Positions 45,385 to 54,733 of a DNA stretch of 64,000 nucleotides are shown here, piece by piece; within the stretch, counting starts at the first letter, position 1, and each line of letters opens with the position of its first letter. The notes under the pieces are model-generated. The model had not been told where the DNA came from and did not search any database. It was given only the letters and a program-made list of their open reading frames with translations. The stretch lies in the NCBI GenBank assembly GCA_964616175.1, contig CAZTUH010000002.1, forward strand, positions 1 to 64,000, read 5' to 3'. Both the position numbers and the translations under genes were made by a program. The DNA is from CAZTUH01 sp964616175. GTDB taxonomy: Bacteria > Pseudomonadota > Gammaproteobacteria > Burkholderiales > Burkholderiaceae_B.

Positions 45385-47838
45385 TATATTTCCTGCTAGC
45401 AAAGCATGATTCTCAATAAAATCACGCCGGGGTTCAACTTCATCCCCCATTAAGGTAACAAAAACACGATCTGCTGCTATAGCATCATCTATTTGAATTC
45501 TTAATAGACGGCGAGTAGTTGGATCCATTGTTGTTTCCCATAATTGGGAAGGATTCATTTCTCCAAGTCCTTTATAACGTTGTTTTGTAATACCTCGTTG
45601 AGTTTCTTCTCGCAGCCAATGAACTGCTTCATGAAAATTGGAAACCAGTTTTTCTTTCTTCTTATCCCCATAACCACGAGTCACAAGACTATTTTTTTCG
45701 ATAAGATTCAGAAACATCCGATTAGTTTCTTTTAATGAGGTGTAATCAATAGCTTTTAAAAATTCTGAATCAATAGTCATTTTTCGAAAATTTCCATGAT
45801 GGAATCTTGATATTTCTAAACTGTAAGAACCAATCTTTTCATCATATTGAGTAGTGACGTTGATTTTGTTCGGGGTTAATGGGTTTTGCAATTTTTTTCT
45901 TATTCTTGTAGCAGATGCTTCTGCAAATTCAAGTGAATCCAAATTGATATCTACATTTTCAATTATTGTTGAGAGAATTTTGCTATCGTACTCTCTACTT
46001 AAATGCAACATGAGATTTTCCATTGATATATATTGACGCATAAGTTTTTCTAGTTCAAAACCCAATATCGGTTGTGTTCTAGTTGATGGAGTTAAAGTTA
46101 CATCTTTTAGCAGAATCTGAAACATAAAATTGGATTCTTCCTCATCATCTTTCAAGTAAAATTCGTCTCGTCCAATTTTTATTCTATACAGTGGAGGTTG
46201 CGCAATGTAAACATGTCCTTTATCAATTAATTCTGGCATTTGCCGGTATAATAATGTAAGTAACAAGGTTCGAATATGTGCTCCATCAACATCTGCATCA
46301 GTCATAATTATTAATCTATGATAGCGCAATTTTTCAATATCAAAATTTGGGCCGAGATTAGTTCCTAAAGCTGTAATAAATGTCAATATTTGTTCACTGG
46401 TCATCAACTTATCAAAACGAGCCTTTTCAACGTTAAGTATCTTTCCTCTCAAAGGCAGGATTGCTTGAAATCTTCTATCTCTTCCTTGTTTTGCAGAACC
46501 CCCCGCAGAATCTCCTTCAACTACATATAATTCACATAGTGATGGATTTCTTTCCTGACAATCTGCTAATTTTCCTGGCAAACTTGTAGATTCTAGTATT
46601 CCTTTTCGACGGGTTATATCACGTGCTTTTCTAGCTGCTTCCCTAAGACGTGCAGATTCTATAATTTTTGCACATATGGATTTTGCATCAGTAGGATTTT
46701 CCAATAGCCATACTTCCAAACTTTCAGAAACAATTTCTTCAACGACTTGTCTCACTTCACTAGAAATTAATTTTTCTTTGGTCTGGCTACTGAACTTTGG
46801 ATCAGACATTTTTACAGAAAGCACACAAGCCAATCCTTCCCGCATATCATCACCAGTAGTTTCTATTTTTACTTTTTTAAAAAACTCACTATCTGAAATA
46901 TATTTATTTAAGACTCTTGTTATTGCTGCTCGTAGACCTGTTAAATGTGATCCTCCATCTTTTTGCGGAATATTATTAGTAAAGCATAAAACAGTTTCAT
47001 GATAGGAGGAGTTCCATTGAATTGCAGCTTCAATTTGAATTTCCTTTCTTTCGAATGAAGGTGAACATGAACTTAAAGTAATGATATTTGAATGCAAAGG
47101 ATTTTTATTTCTATTGATGTATTCGACAAAACTTGTTATCCCACCAGAGTAACAGAAGTTTTCTTTTCTTCCATGAAGAAGATCCAAAAGTCTAATTTTG
47201 ATACCATTGTTTAAAAATGATAGATCTCGCAATCTTTTTGAAAGAATTTCATAATGAAATTCAATTTTCGAAAAAATTTCTTGATCAGCAAGGAAACGTA
47301 TTTCTGTACCATGAGCCTTTGTTGCACCAGTTACTGACAAATTTCCAATAGGTTTCCCTTTTCTAAATTCCATTTGATGAATTTTCCCATCTCTTTGGAT
47401 TGTCAATTTTAACCAATCAGATAAAGCATTAACACATGAAACACCGACACCATGCAATCCTCCGGAAACTTTATAAGATTCCTGATCAAACTTTCCTCCT
47501 GCATGTAACTCAGTCATTACAATTTCTGCTGCACTTCTGCAGAACTCATCATCCTTATGAACATCTGTTGGAATTCCCCTGCCATTATCTGCAATGGAAA
47601 CAGATCGATCTGGATGTATAGTTACTAATATCTCATCACAATATCCTTCTAAAGCTTCATCAATAGAGTTGTCTATTACTTCAAAAATCATGTGATGCAA
47701 ACCTGTTCCATCGGAAGTATCTCCAATATACATCCCTGGACGTTTTCTTACTGCTTCTAATCCTTTTAGAACTTGGATTGAAGCTGCTTCATAAGAATTA
47801 ATGTTATTTCTGGAATTAGTATTTCTTTCTTCAGGCAT
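45376..47838 (-). CDS. gyrB: DNA gyrase subunit B
   Basis: ATPase subunit of gyrase, which introduces negative supercoils. The GHKL ATPase domain shows VIDNSIDEALEGYCD, ADNGRGIPTDVH and GGLHGVGVSCVNALS; the TOPRIM domain has YVVEGDSAGGSAKQGRDR and IMTDADVDGAHIRTLLLT; the C-terminal block is QRYKGLGEMNPSQLWETTMD. Length 820. It is the third gene of dnaA-dnaN-gyrB on the minus strand. Confidence 0.97.
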   Translation of the reverse strand: MPEERNTNSRNNINSYEAASIQVLKGLEAVRKRPGMYIGDTSDGTGLHHMIFEVIDNSIDEALEGYCDEILVTIHPDRSVSIADNGRGIPTDVHKDDEFCRSAAEIVMTELHAGGKFDQESYKVSGGLHGVGVSCVNALSDWLKLTIQRDGKIHQMEFRKGKPIGNLSVTGATKAHGTEIRFLADQEIFSKIEFHYEILSKRLRDLSFLNNGIKIRLLDLLHGRKENFCYSGGITSFVEYINRNKNPLHSNIITLSSCSPSFERKEIQIEAAIQWNSSYHETVLCFTNNIPQKDGGSHLTGLRAAITRVLNKYISDSEFFKKVKIETTGDDMREGLACVLSVKMSDPKFSSQTKEKLISSEVRQVVEEIVSESLEVWLLENPTDAKSICAKIIESARLREAARKARDITRRKGILESTSLPGKLADCQERNPSLCELYVVEGDSAGGSAKQGRDRRFQAILPLRGKILNVEKARFDKLMTSEQILTFITALGTNLGPNFDIEKLRYHRLIIMTDADVDGAHIRTLLLTLLYRQMPELIDKGHVYIAQPPLYRIKIGRDEFYLKDDEEESNFMFQILLKDVTLTPSTRTQPILGFELEKLMRQYISMENLMLHLSREYDSKILSTIIENVDINLDSLEFAEASATRIRKKLQNPLTPNKINVTTQYDEKIGSYSLEISRFHHGNFRKMTIDSEFLKAIDYTSLKETNRMFLNLIEKNSLVTRGYGDKKKEKLVSNFHEAVHWLREETQRGITKQRYKGLGEMNPSQLWETTMDPTTRRLLRIQIDDAIAADRVFVTLMGDEVEPRRDFIENHALLAGNIDI

Positions 47839-47899
47839 ATTTAATTTACTGATTTAGATATTTCGGAGAATAACTGGATTGATTTAAAATAATGAGATT

Positions 47900-49012
47900 T
47901 TAAATCCGCATTGGCATAACAACATATTTAAATTGTTCATTACCAGGAATGGTAATAAGGGTTGATGCATTTCTGTTTGGAACAATGAACCAGGTGAAAC
48001 TTTCTACTTTAATATTTGTTAGAACATCAAGAAGATAGTTTACATTAAAACCAACATCTAAAGGTTCCTGATTATAATTAATCTCAATCTCTTCTTGAGC
48101 TTCTTCTTGCTCAATATTTACTGAAGAAATTTTTAGTAAATTTTCTCCTAATTGAAAACGTATTCCCTTGAATTTTTCATTGGTTAGAATAGCAGCACGT
48201 TGAAGTCCTCCCTGCAATATCCCACGATTTACCAAAAATTTTCTAGTATAATTTGCAGGGATTATTTTTCTAAAATCAGGAAATTTTCCTTCTATTAATT
48301 TGGAAATGAGTTCAATGTCTCGAAAACGAAATCTGACTTGATCATTAGAAATATCAATGAAAACCAAGCTATCTGAATCAGATAGTAATCGTTGCATTTC
48401 AAGGACAGTCTTTCTTGGAAGAATGATCTGTTCTTTTGCCTGATTTTCCGGTATCTCTATAGCAAAATGAGCTAACCGATGCCCATCTGTAGCAACTGCA
48501 CGCATGTATTTTGATTCAAATATCAGCAACATTCCATTTAAATAATATCGAATATCCTGATTAGCCATAGCAAAGTAGACCATACTAAATAGGCTTCGCA
48601 AATTCTTCTGAGAAATTCTTATGGAAAGATTCCATTGATTTGGTTTTTTCATCATTGGGAATTCATACGCAGGTAGAGTCTGCAAAGAAAAATGGCTTTT
48701 CTTTAGCTCAATAGATAACCTGTTTTCATCAATTGATGAAAGGCAAATTTCATTTGAATCTGGTAAGGCTTTTAAAATGTCTAGGAGTTTGCGTGCTGCA
48801 ACTGTCATAGACTGATTGCTTTGCCCTATTCCAAAATCTGCATGTGTTGTAATCTGAATTTCAAGATCCGTAGCATAAAAAGAAATTCTCTCGGCTTCTT
48901 TTTTTATTAAAACATTTGAAAGAATTGGTATTGTATTTCGTCTTTCTATGATACCAACAATAACGGATAATGGTTTTAATAAGGTATCTTTATTGGTTTT
49001 TACAAGTTGCAT
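47900..49012 (-). CDS. dnaN: DNA polymerase III sliding clamp (beta)
   Basis: Ring-shaped processivity clamp of the replicase. Three repeated clamp folds over 370 residues; MQLVKTNKDTLLKPLSVIVG at the start, RKLLDILKALP, ATDGHRLAH in the middle domain, and the C-terminal FKYVVMPMRI are typical. It begins 2 bp after the dnaA stop; GGGA inside the dnaA end serves as ribosome binding site, so the two are coupled. Confidence 0.97.
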   Translation of the reverse strand: MQLVKTNKDTLLKPLSVIVGIIERRNTIPILSNVLIKKEAERISFYATDLEIQITTHADFGIGQSNQSMTVAARKLLDILKALPDSNEICLSSIDENRLSIELKKSHFSLQTLPAYEFPMMKKPNQWNLSIRISQKNLRSLFSMVYFAMANQDIRYYLNGMLLIFESKYMRAVATDGHRLAHFAIEIPENQAKEQIILPRKTVLEMQRLLSDSDSLVFIDISNDQVRFRFRDIELISKLIEGKFPDFRKIIPANYTRKFLVNRGILQGGLQRAAILTNEKFKGIRFQLGENLLKISSVNIEQEEAQEEIEINYNQEPLDVGFNVNYLLDVLTNIKVESFTWFIVPNRNASTLITIPGNEQFKYVVMPMRI

Positions 49013-49014
49013 TT

Positions 49015-50484
49015 TTATCCCTTCAGGGTTTGTTCCAAAATGTTTAGAGAACGAGCAATATGGTCATTCTCATGTCTAGTATTTGAAATTTTTTTCACTG
49101 CGTAAAGCACAGTGGTATGATCTCTTCCACCAAACATTTTTCCAATTTCAGGCAAGCTTTTCTGAGTTAACTCCTTGGCTAAGTACATTGCAATTTGTCT
49201 AGGTAATGCAATATTGGAAGTTCGACGTTTTGAATGCATATCTGTAGTCTTTATTCCATAAAAGTCTGAGACAACTTTTTGAATACTTTCAACTGTGGTT
49301 GGCTCACTAGATACAGATAGAAGATCTTTCAAGGCATTCTTACAAGTTTCGACAGTTAAATTATCATTACAACTATGAAAACGAGTATATGCTAGTACCC
49401 TATGAAGTGCTCCTTCTAATTCGCGAATATTATTTTTTAAATGCCTAGCAATAAAAAGAGCGACTTCATCAGTCATGAAAAGGCCTTCTAATCTTGCCTT
49501 ATGTATCAGAATTTCTATTCTCATTTCTAATTCTGGACGTTCAATTGCTACAGTAAGTCCAGAATCAAATCGAGAGATTAAACGCACATCAATCCCTGAG
49601 AGTTCTTTAGGATAAGTATTACCAGAAATGATGATTTGTTTGTGTTGTGAAAGCATAGCTTCAAATGCATAGAAAAATTCTTCTTGGGTTCGAGTTTTTC
49701 CAGAGAAAAATTGAATATCATCTATGAGCAGCAGGTCTAATGAATGATAGTAATTTTTGAAATTTTCAAATGTTTTTCTTTGATAAGCTTTGACAACATC
49801 CGAAATATATTGATCTGCATGTACATATCTTACTCGTTTATTTTGTTCAAGGTTCAACATAGCATTACCTATAGAATGCATTAGATGAGTTTTTCCAAGT
49901 CCAACTTCTCCATACAAAAAAAGTGGGTTGTACGAAATCCCAGGGCTTTTAGCAACCTGGAATGCTGCTGCTTGGGCTAATTGATTTGCTTTTCCTGTAA
50001 CAAAATTTTCAAAGGTTAATTTTGTATTTAGCTGTGAGCGTTTATAAATATTTTTAGAAGCATTCTTAACAGAAAAAAAATTTCCGATTTCAATGTTCTC
50101 AGCAGATGATTCTAAGCAAAACTTTGATAGTTGTTCCTTTGATTTTAATTTTCCATTTTTGGAAGCATGTTTTAGATTGTTAGAAACCACTTGGTTTTTA
50201 TGAAAACTCTTAGAAGAAATATTTGAATTGCTTCTATTATTTGATGGAAGTTCAAAATGTACTTGTACTGGTTTTCCAAACCATTCAGTTGCGAATGTTT
50301 CAATTTGATGTGAAAATCTCTTTCGTGCTAATTCTAATTTGAATCGATTTGGGGCCAATACACGCAAGATTGCCTTGTTTTCGTCGTATGAAATTGGAAC
50401 AAGAGGCCTTACCCATGCAATAGCTTGTTGAATAGGAATATCCTTCTTAAGATACTCGACACAAATTTGCCAAAATTCTTTCAT
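49015..50484 (-). CDS. dnaA: Chromosomal replication initiator DnaA
   Basis: AAA+ protein that binds DnaA boxes and melts the origin. Domain I is residues 1-80 (FWQICVEYLKKDIPIQQ), domain II a variable Ser/Asn/Lys-rich linker to about 150, domain III has Walker A GEVGLGKTHL and Walker B LLIDDIQFF, and domain IV ends with the DNA-binding signature GGRDHTTVLYAVKKI. The ATG at 50484 is chosen because AGGGAG lies right upstream; a TTG at 50499 would put it inside the gene. Length 489. Confidence 0.96.
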   Translation of the reverse strand: MKEFWQICVEYLKKDIPIQQAIAWVRPLVPISYDENKAILRVLAPNRFKLELARKRFSHQIETFATEWFGKPVQVHFELPSNNRSNSNISSKSFHKNQVVSNNLKHASKNGKLKSKEQLSKFCLESSAENIEIGNFFSVKNASKNIYKRSQLNTKLTFENFVTGKANQLAQAAAFQVAKSPGISYNPLFLYGEVGLGKTHLMHSIGNAMLNLEQNKRVRYVHADQYISDVVKAYQRKTFENFKNYYHSLDLLLIDDIQFFSGKTRTQEEFFYAFEAMLSQHKQIIISGNTYPKELSGIDVRLISRFDSGLTVAIERPELEMRIEILIHKARLEGLFMTDEVALFIARHLKNNIRELEGALHRVLAYTRFHSCNDNLTVETCKNALKDLLSVSSEPTTVESIQKVVSDFYGIKTTDMHSKRRTSNIALPRQIAMYLAKELTQKSLPEIGKMFGGRDHTTVLYAVKKISNTRHENDHIARSLNILEQTLKG

Positions 50485-50765
50485 ATCTCCCTTTTGCAAA
50501 CTTAGATTCTAACCTTTCTAAGTAAGAATTATCTACAAAAGCTGGATTGTTGTTTGATTATTTCCAAATAGATTATTTGACATTTTTTCAAAAAATTGTG
50601 AGAATAAGGGTTTATGTTGAATTTTGGAAAAAGGTTTTCTTGATTTTTCTTGTCTTTAACATTCTGATTCTTAAAATTATTGAAAAATAATTTCCTAGCT
50701 GTTTCGATTCGTTTTTTTACATCAAATTAACAAAGAATTTTAATGTTGTTTCCTATATATTACTA
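50485..50765. other. dnaA-rpmH intergenic region, possible origin segment
   Basis: About 280 AT-rich bases between divergent dnaA and rpmH, a classic place for oriC in many bacteria. Only one near-consensus DnaA box is visible, TTATCTACA at 50529-50537 (one mismatch to TTATCCACA). No cluster of boxes was found, so either the origin is reduced or it lies elsewhere, for example beside gyrB or dnaN. Confidence 0.45.
50716..50744 (+). promoter_or_regulatory. Candidate sigma-70 promoter of rpmH
   Basis: TTTACA at 50716-50721 and TTTAAT at 50739-50744 with a 17-bp spacer, ending 21 bp before the rpmH ATG. Matches are 5/6 at -35 and 4/6 at -10. Confidence 0.45.
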
Positions 50766-50900
50766 ATGAAACGTACTTATCAACCTTCATCTATTCGTCG
50801 AAAACGTACGCATGGTTTCCGTGTGCGCATGAAAACACGTTCTGGTCGATCTATTTTAAATGCTAGAAGAGCTAAGGGAAGAAAAAGGCTATCAGTATAA
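50766..50900 (+). CDS. rpmH: 50S ribosomal protein L34
   Basis: The 44-residue L34 protein of the large ribosomal subunit. It reads MKRTYQPSSIRRKRTHGFRV and then RMKTRSGRSILNARRAKGRK, near-identical to family members. Its stop abuts the rnpA start with no gap. Divergent from dnaA, the classical arrangement. Confidence 0.98.
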   Translation: MKRTYQPSSIRRKRTHGFRVRMKTRSGRSILNARRAKGRKRLSV

Positions 50901-51311
50901 ATGCTGTTAGATGAATTTGATCCTAAAACCATGGTTGTTCGTTATACATTTCCAAAAAAAGTTAGATTGCGTCGATCCTTTGAGTTTTCTGCTGTTCTTT
51001 CTGCACGGGTAAAGTTTCGAGGTGATTTTTTTATAATTAATGAGTGGACTCCTGATGTTTTTTCAATTGAAAAACAAGCTTTTCCTCGACTGGGTTTAGT
51101 TATTTCAAAAAGATTTGCAAGAAATTCTGTTATTCGAAATACTTTAAAAAGAATTGTTAGAGAATCTTTCCGAGTTCAGAAGCATATGATTCCAGAAAAT
51201 GATTATGTTGTTCGCCTCTGTAAAAGAATCTTTCCTCAATCCCTCAAATCCTTGAAACGTGTCGTACGAAAAGAAATTGACGCACATTTTCAGAATATTA
51301 TGTCTCGATAA
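50901..51311 (+). CDS. rnpA: Ribonuclease P protein component
   Basis: Basic protein partner of the RNase P RNA, which trims tRNA 5' ends. VRLRRSFEFSAVLSARVKFRG and the RNR-type motif in RFARNSVIRNTLKRIVRESFR are clear. Length 136 with a slightly unusual acidic start (MLLDEFDPKTM); initiation at Met11 is possible. It sits between rpmH and yidD without spacers. Confidence 0.94.
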   Translation: MLLDEFDPKTMVVRYTFPKKVRLRRSFEFSAVLSARVKFRGDFFIINEWTPDVFSIEKQAFPRLGLVISKRFARNSVIRNTLKRIVRESFRVQKHMIPENDYVVRLCKRIFPQSLKSLKRVVRKEIDAHFQNIMSR

Positions 51312-51614
51312 ATGAAGTTCTGCATTGTTTTTTTGATTAGACTTTATCAGTATCTTCTAAGTCCATGGGTAGGTAGGCAATGCCGATTCAAGCCAACATG
51401 CTCAGATTTTTCAATTGAAGCAATCAAAAAACACGGAGTGAGGATAGGAATTTTTTTAATGATAAGAAGAATTTTTTCTTGTCACCCTTGGGCTGATGGT
51501 GGAATAGATCCTGTTCCGCAAAAATTTAGATTATTTGATTATGTAAAGAAATTGCATGAAAAATTTTATATAAACTGGATTTTTCTTGCAATTTTTTTCC
51601 GCAGTTTTTTTTGA
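51312..51614 (+). CDS. yidD: Membrane protein insertion efficiency factor YidD
   Basis: Small membrane-associated helper of YidC. LIRLYQYLLSPWVGRQCRFKPTCSDFSIEAI and SCHPWADGGIDPVP are diagnostic, with the three conserved Cys. Length 100; the tail after residue 75 (YINWIFLAIFFRSFF) is more hydrophobic than usual. It abuts rnpA and precedes yidC by 9 bp. Confidence 0.93.
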   Translation: MKFCIVFLIRLYQYLLSPWVGRQCRFKPTCSDFSIEAIKKHGVRIGIFLMIRRIFSCHPWADGGIDPVPQKFRLFDYVKKLHEKFYINWIFLAIFFRSFF

Positions 51615-51623
51615 TATAAAAAC

Positions 51624-53300
51624 ATGGATATTCGACGAATTGTTCTCTGGATTATTTTTTCCTTTGCAATCCTTTTTCTTTGGAATAATTGGAATAGAAC
51701 AGAAAATCAAGAGAATGTTTTGCAATTCAATGATTCACCATTGTCAAATATTCAATCTTATGATTCCGAACTTTCGATTCCTAAAGAAATTTTTCCGTTA
51801 AGTTCTCTGAAGAATGTTTCTAATTTAATTGAAAATGGAAAATCTGAATACAATAAACAAAAAATCATTACTTTTAGCAGTGATGTTCTTCGGTTATTTT
51901 TTGATGTGAATGGAGCACAAATCATACGTGCAGAACTTTTAAAATTTCCAGATAAGAAAAATGATGGTAAGCCAACAACATTGCTAGATCGATCTGAGAA
52001 CCTTTCTTATATTGTTCAATCTGGTTTGGTTAGTGGAGAAATAGATCAAAAATTTCCGACACATTTGACACCTTTTCAATTATTGTCAGATGAGTTTGAA
52101 TTTCCTTTAGAAAAAGATAGTTTGGAGATTGTATTTGAGGCTGAATTAGGTGGTTTAAAAGTTAGAAAAATATTTACTTTATATCGTGGCATGTATGATA
52201 TTCAAGTTAACCATATTCTTTTCAATGAAAACAAGACAGAAATCTGCCCATCGTTATATTTACAAATTGAAAGAGACAGCAGTAATCCTCCTGGTACTTC
52301 GAATTTTTACAATACTTTTAGTGGTGTTGCAGTCTATTCAAAAGAAAATAAGTTCCAGAAGGTATCTATTAACGATATTCAAAAGAATAAGGCTAATTAT
52401 ACAAAAAATGCAGATAATGGTTGGATTGCTTTCATTCAACATTATTTCACAACAGCATGGATCCCAAATTCGGAGTCTATGCGCCGAAATGAAATCTTGA
52501 TAACTGATAAAATAAAAAATTTATTTGCCGTACGAACAATTCAAAATATTGGGTTTATTCCACCAGGATCTTGTAAAAAGGTAAATTCTAAGTTATGGAT
52601 TGGCCCTCAAGATCAAAAATCTATGGCTCAAATTTCCAAGGGTTTGGAACTTGTTGTAGATTATGGTTTTTTGACAATCATTGCTAAACCCCTTTTTCTT
52701 CTTATGACCTTTTTACATGAATTGATTGGAAATTGGGGTTGGACAATTGTGTTCTTAACGGTTTTGATTAAAATTTTATTCTTTCCACTTGCGTCAGCTA
52801 GCTATCGTTCTATGGAACGCATGAAAAAGATTGCCCCACGCATTCAAATGCTTAAGGAAAAGCATAGTGCTGATAAGCAAAAATTTAACTTAGCTATGAT
52901 GGATATGTATCGCAATGAAAAAATTAATCCATTAGGTGGTTGTTTGCCTATGTTCATACAAATTCCCGTATTTATTTCATTATACTGGGTTTTGCTTGCA
53001 AGTGTAGAAATGCATGGTGCTCCATGGATTTTATGGATATCTGATTTGTCGGCTCGTGATCCGTTTTTTATTCTTCCAACTTTAATGGTTGGAACAATGT
53101 TTTTGCAGATTAAACTAAATCCAACTCCTCCAGATCCTATTCAAGCAAAAATTATGATGATAATGCCATTAATATTTGGTGGTATGATGTTCGTTTTTCC
53201 AGCAGGGTTAGTCTTGTATTGGTGCGTAAATAATATTATATCAATTGGCCAGCAATGGTTTATTATGCATCGACTTCATGCTGCAGGTTTTATGAAATAG
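51624..53300 (+). CDS. yidC: Membrane protein insertase YidC
   Basis: Inner-membrane insertase acting with or without Sec. An N-terminal helix (IVLWIIFSFAILFLWNNW), a periplasmic beta domain over about residues 60-340, then the conserved five-helix core: GNWGWTIVFLTVLIKILFFPL, the coiled loop RMKKIAPRIQMLKEKH, MYRNEKINPLGGCLPMFIQIP, and the last helices ending SIGQQWFIMHRL. Length 558. The operon order rpmH-rnpA-yidD-yidC-mnmE is the standard one. Confidence 0.96.
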   Translation: MDIRRIVLWIIFSFAILFLWNNWNRTENQENVLQFNDSPLSNIQSYDSELSIPKEIFPLSSLKNVSNLIENGKSEYNKQKIITFSSDVLRLFFDVNGAQIIRAELLKFPDKKNDGKPTTLLDRSENLSYIVQSGLVSGEIDQKFPTHLTPFQLLSDEFEFPLEKDSLEIVFEAELGGLKVRKIFTLYRGMYDIQVNHILFNENKTEICPSLYLQIERDSSNPPGTSNFYNTFSGVAVYSKENKFQKVSINDIQKNKANYTKNADNGWIAFIQHYFTTAWIPNSESMRRNEILITDKIKNLFAVRTIQNIGFIPPGSCKKVNSKLWIGPQDQKSMAQISKGLELVVDYGFLTIIAKPLFLLMTFLHELIGNWGWTIVFLTVLIKILFFPLASASYRSMERMKKIAPRIQMLKEKHSADKQKFNLAMMDMYRNEKINPLGGCLPMFIQIPVFISLYWVLLASVEMHGAPWILWISDLSARDPFFILPTLMVGTMFLQIKLNPTPPDPIQAKIMMIMPLIFGGMMFVFPAGLVLYWCVNNIISIGQQWFIMHRLHAAGFMK

Positions 53301-53307
53301 CTGCCTG

Positions 53308-54666
53308 ATGATTGATAATAATCCTATTATTGCCATTTCTACACCACCTGGGAAAGGTGGTGTAGGAATTATACGTATCTCAGGTAAGAATCTATCTTCA
53401 TTGATTCAAAATCTCTTCAAAAAAGATTTATTACCCCGCTATGCTTATCATCTTCCTTTTGTAGGAAATGCTGGGAATTTAGTTGATAAAGGAATTGTCA
53501 TATTTTTTCAATCCCCAAATTCCTATACTGGAGAAGATGTCCTGGAGTTACATGGTCATGGTAGCCCAGTTGTTTTAAGAGAGATTCTTAATCTCTGTGT
53601 TTTAGCTGGTAAAAGTTTAGGAATCCGTTTAGCTGAACCTGGAGAGTTTACACAACGTGCTTTTCTGAATGGACAAATAGATCTAGCACAAGCAGAAGCA
53701 GTGGCTGATTTGATTGAATCGTCTTCAAAGGCTTCTGCTCATTCTGCTATAAATTCCTTATCAGGAATTTTTTCCTCTAAGGTCAACACCATATCCAATC
53801 AACTTTTTTCTTTAAGAACATTTATTGAAGCTATATTGGAATTTCCAGAAGAGATAGAATCTTCAAATGAACGTGATAAAGTTCATTTTGAGTTGCAATC
53901 TATAATTGCAGGGTTTGATGAATTGATTGCTAAAAGTCAACAAGGATTAGTTCTTAGAGATGGATTAAGGGTAGTTCTAATTGGTCAACCAAATGTTGGA
54001 AAATCCAGTTTGCTAAATTCCCTTTGCAAGGAGGAAATAGCTATTGTGACTTCTATCCCAGGAACAACTAGGGATAGAATTTCTCAAGAAGTTTATATAG
54101 GAAATCTTCTCATGTGTTTTGTAGATACAGCAGGATTGCATGAAACAGTTAATCCTATAGAAAAAATAGGTATTGAAAAGACTTTGGAAGAAATAAAACG
54201 TGCTGATATTATTCTGCATGTTATGGACATAACAAAACATCCTAACAAATTTGATGAAGAAATTGCATCTTCTTTTCCGAAGAAAACCCCTATTCTAAAA
54301 ATTTTTAACAAAATTGATCTTATGAAAACGTTGAATGTTTGTAAAAAAGATCAAGAAATGGTAAACATCTCAATTGTTAATGAGATTGGATTGGATTTGC
54401 TTCATGAAAAGCTATTAAATATAGCTGAGTGTAGAGCCGATATAGAATCATCTTGGTTAGCAAGGAAGCGGCATATAAATGCACTTGAAAAGGCAAATGA
54501 ACATCTTCGGTTCTCTATGAAGCTGATGTTAGAACAAAAAAATCCCTTTGAATTCTTATCTGAAGAATTGAAACTAGCTTATGAATGTTTGGGTTTTATT
54601 ACGGGAAAAACCACAACTGAAAATTTGCTCAATGAAATCTTTTCAAGTTTTTGTATTGGGAAATGA
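53308..54666 (+). CDS. mnmE: tRNA modification GTPase MnmE
   Basis: With MnmG it modifies wobble uridine at position 34 of certain tRNAs. The N-terminal folate-binding domain shows IAISTPPGKGGVGIIRISG and the GEFTQRAFLNGQIDLAQAEA helix; the G domain has GQPNVGKSSLLN, DTAGLHET and NKIDL; the catalytic C-terminal motif is CIGK. Length 452. An 11-bp hairpin sits right after the start. Confidence 0.97.
   Translation: MIDNNPIIAISTPPGKGGVGIIRISGKNLSSLIQNLFKKDLLPRYAYHLPFVGNAGNLVDKGIVIFFQSPNSYTGEDVLELHGHGSPVVLREILNLCVLAGKSLGIRLAEPGEFTQRAFLNGQIDLAQAEAVADLIESSSKASAHSAINSLSGIFSSKVNTISNQLFSLRTFIEAILEFPEEIESSNERDKVHFELQSIIAGFDELIAKSQQGLVLRDGLRVVLIGQPNVGKSSLLNSLCKEEIAIVTSIPGTTRDRISQEVYIGNLLMCFVDTAGLHETVNPIEKIGIEKTLEEIKRADIILHVMDITKHPNKFDEEIASSFPKKTPILKIFNKIDLMKTLNVCKKDQEMVNISIVNEIGLDLLHEKLLNIAECRADIESSWLARKRHINALEKANEHLRFSMKLMLEQKNPFEFLSEELKLAYECLGFITGKTTTENLLNEIFSSFCIGK
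53339..53365. repeat. Perfect 11-bp hairpin at the start of mnmE
   Basis: CTACACCACCT (53339-53349) and AGGTGGTGTAG (53355-53365), loop GGGAA, lies at codons 11-20 over the conserved STPPGKGGVG. Such a stem close to the start could slow translation. Conserved Pro and Gly codons explain part of it. Confidence 0.7.
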
Positions 54667-54677
54667 ACAGCAACACT

Positions 54678-54711
54678 TAAACGATTAATTTTTTCAAAAA
54701 TTAATCGTTTA
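54678..54711. terminator. Bidirectional terminator between mnmE and fabI
   Basis: A perfect 16-bp stem with a 2-nt loop: TAAACGATTAATTTTT at 54678-54693 and its reverse complement at 54696-54711. It lies between two convergent gene ends, 11 bp after mnmE. T- and A-runs are inside the stem, so it can act on both strands. Confidence 0.75.
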
Positions 54712-54733
54712 TCACTAGAAAGAGAAACTCATT

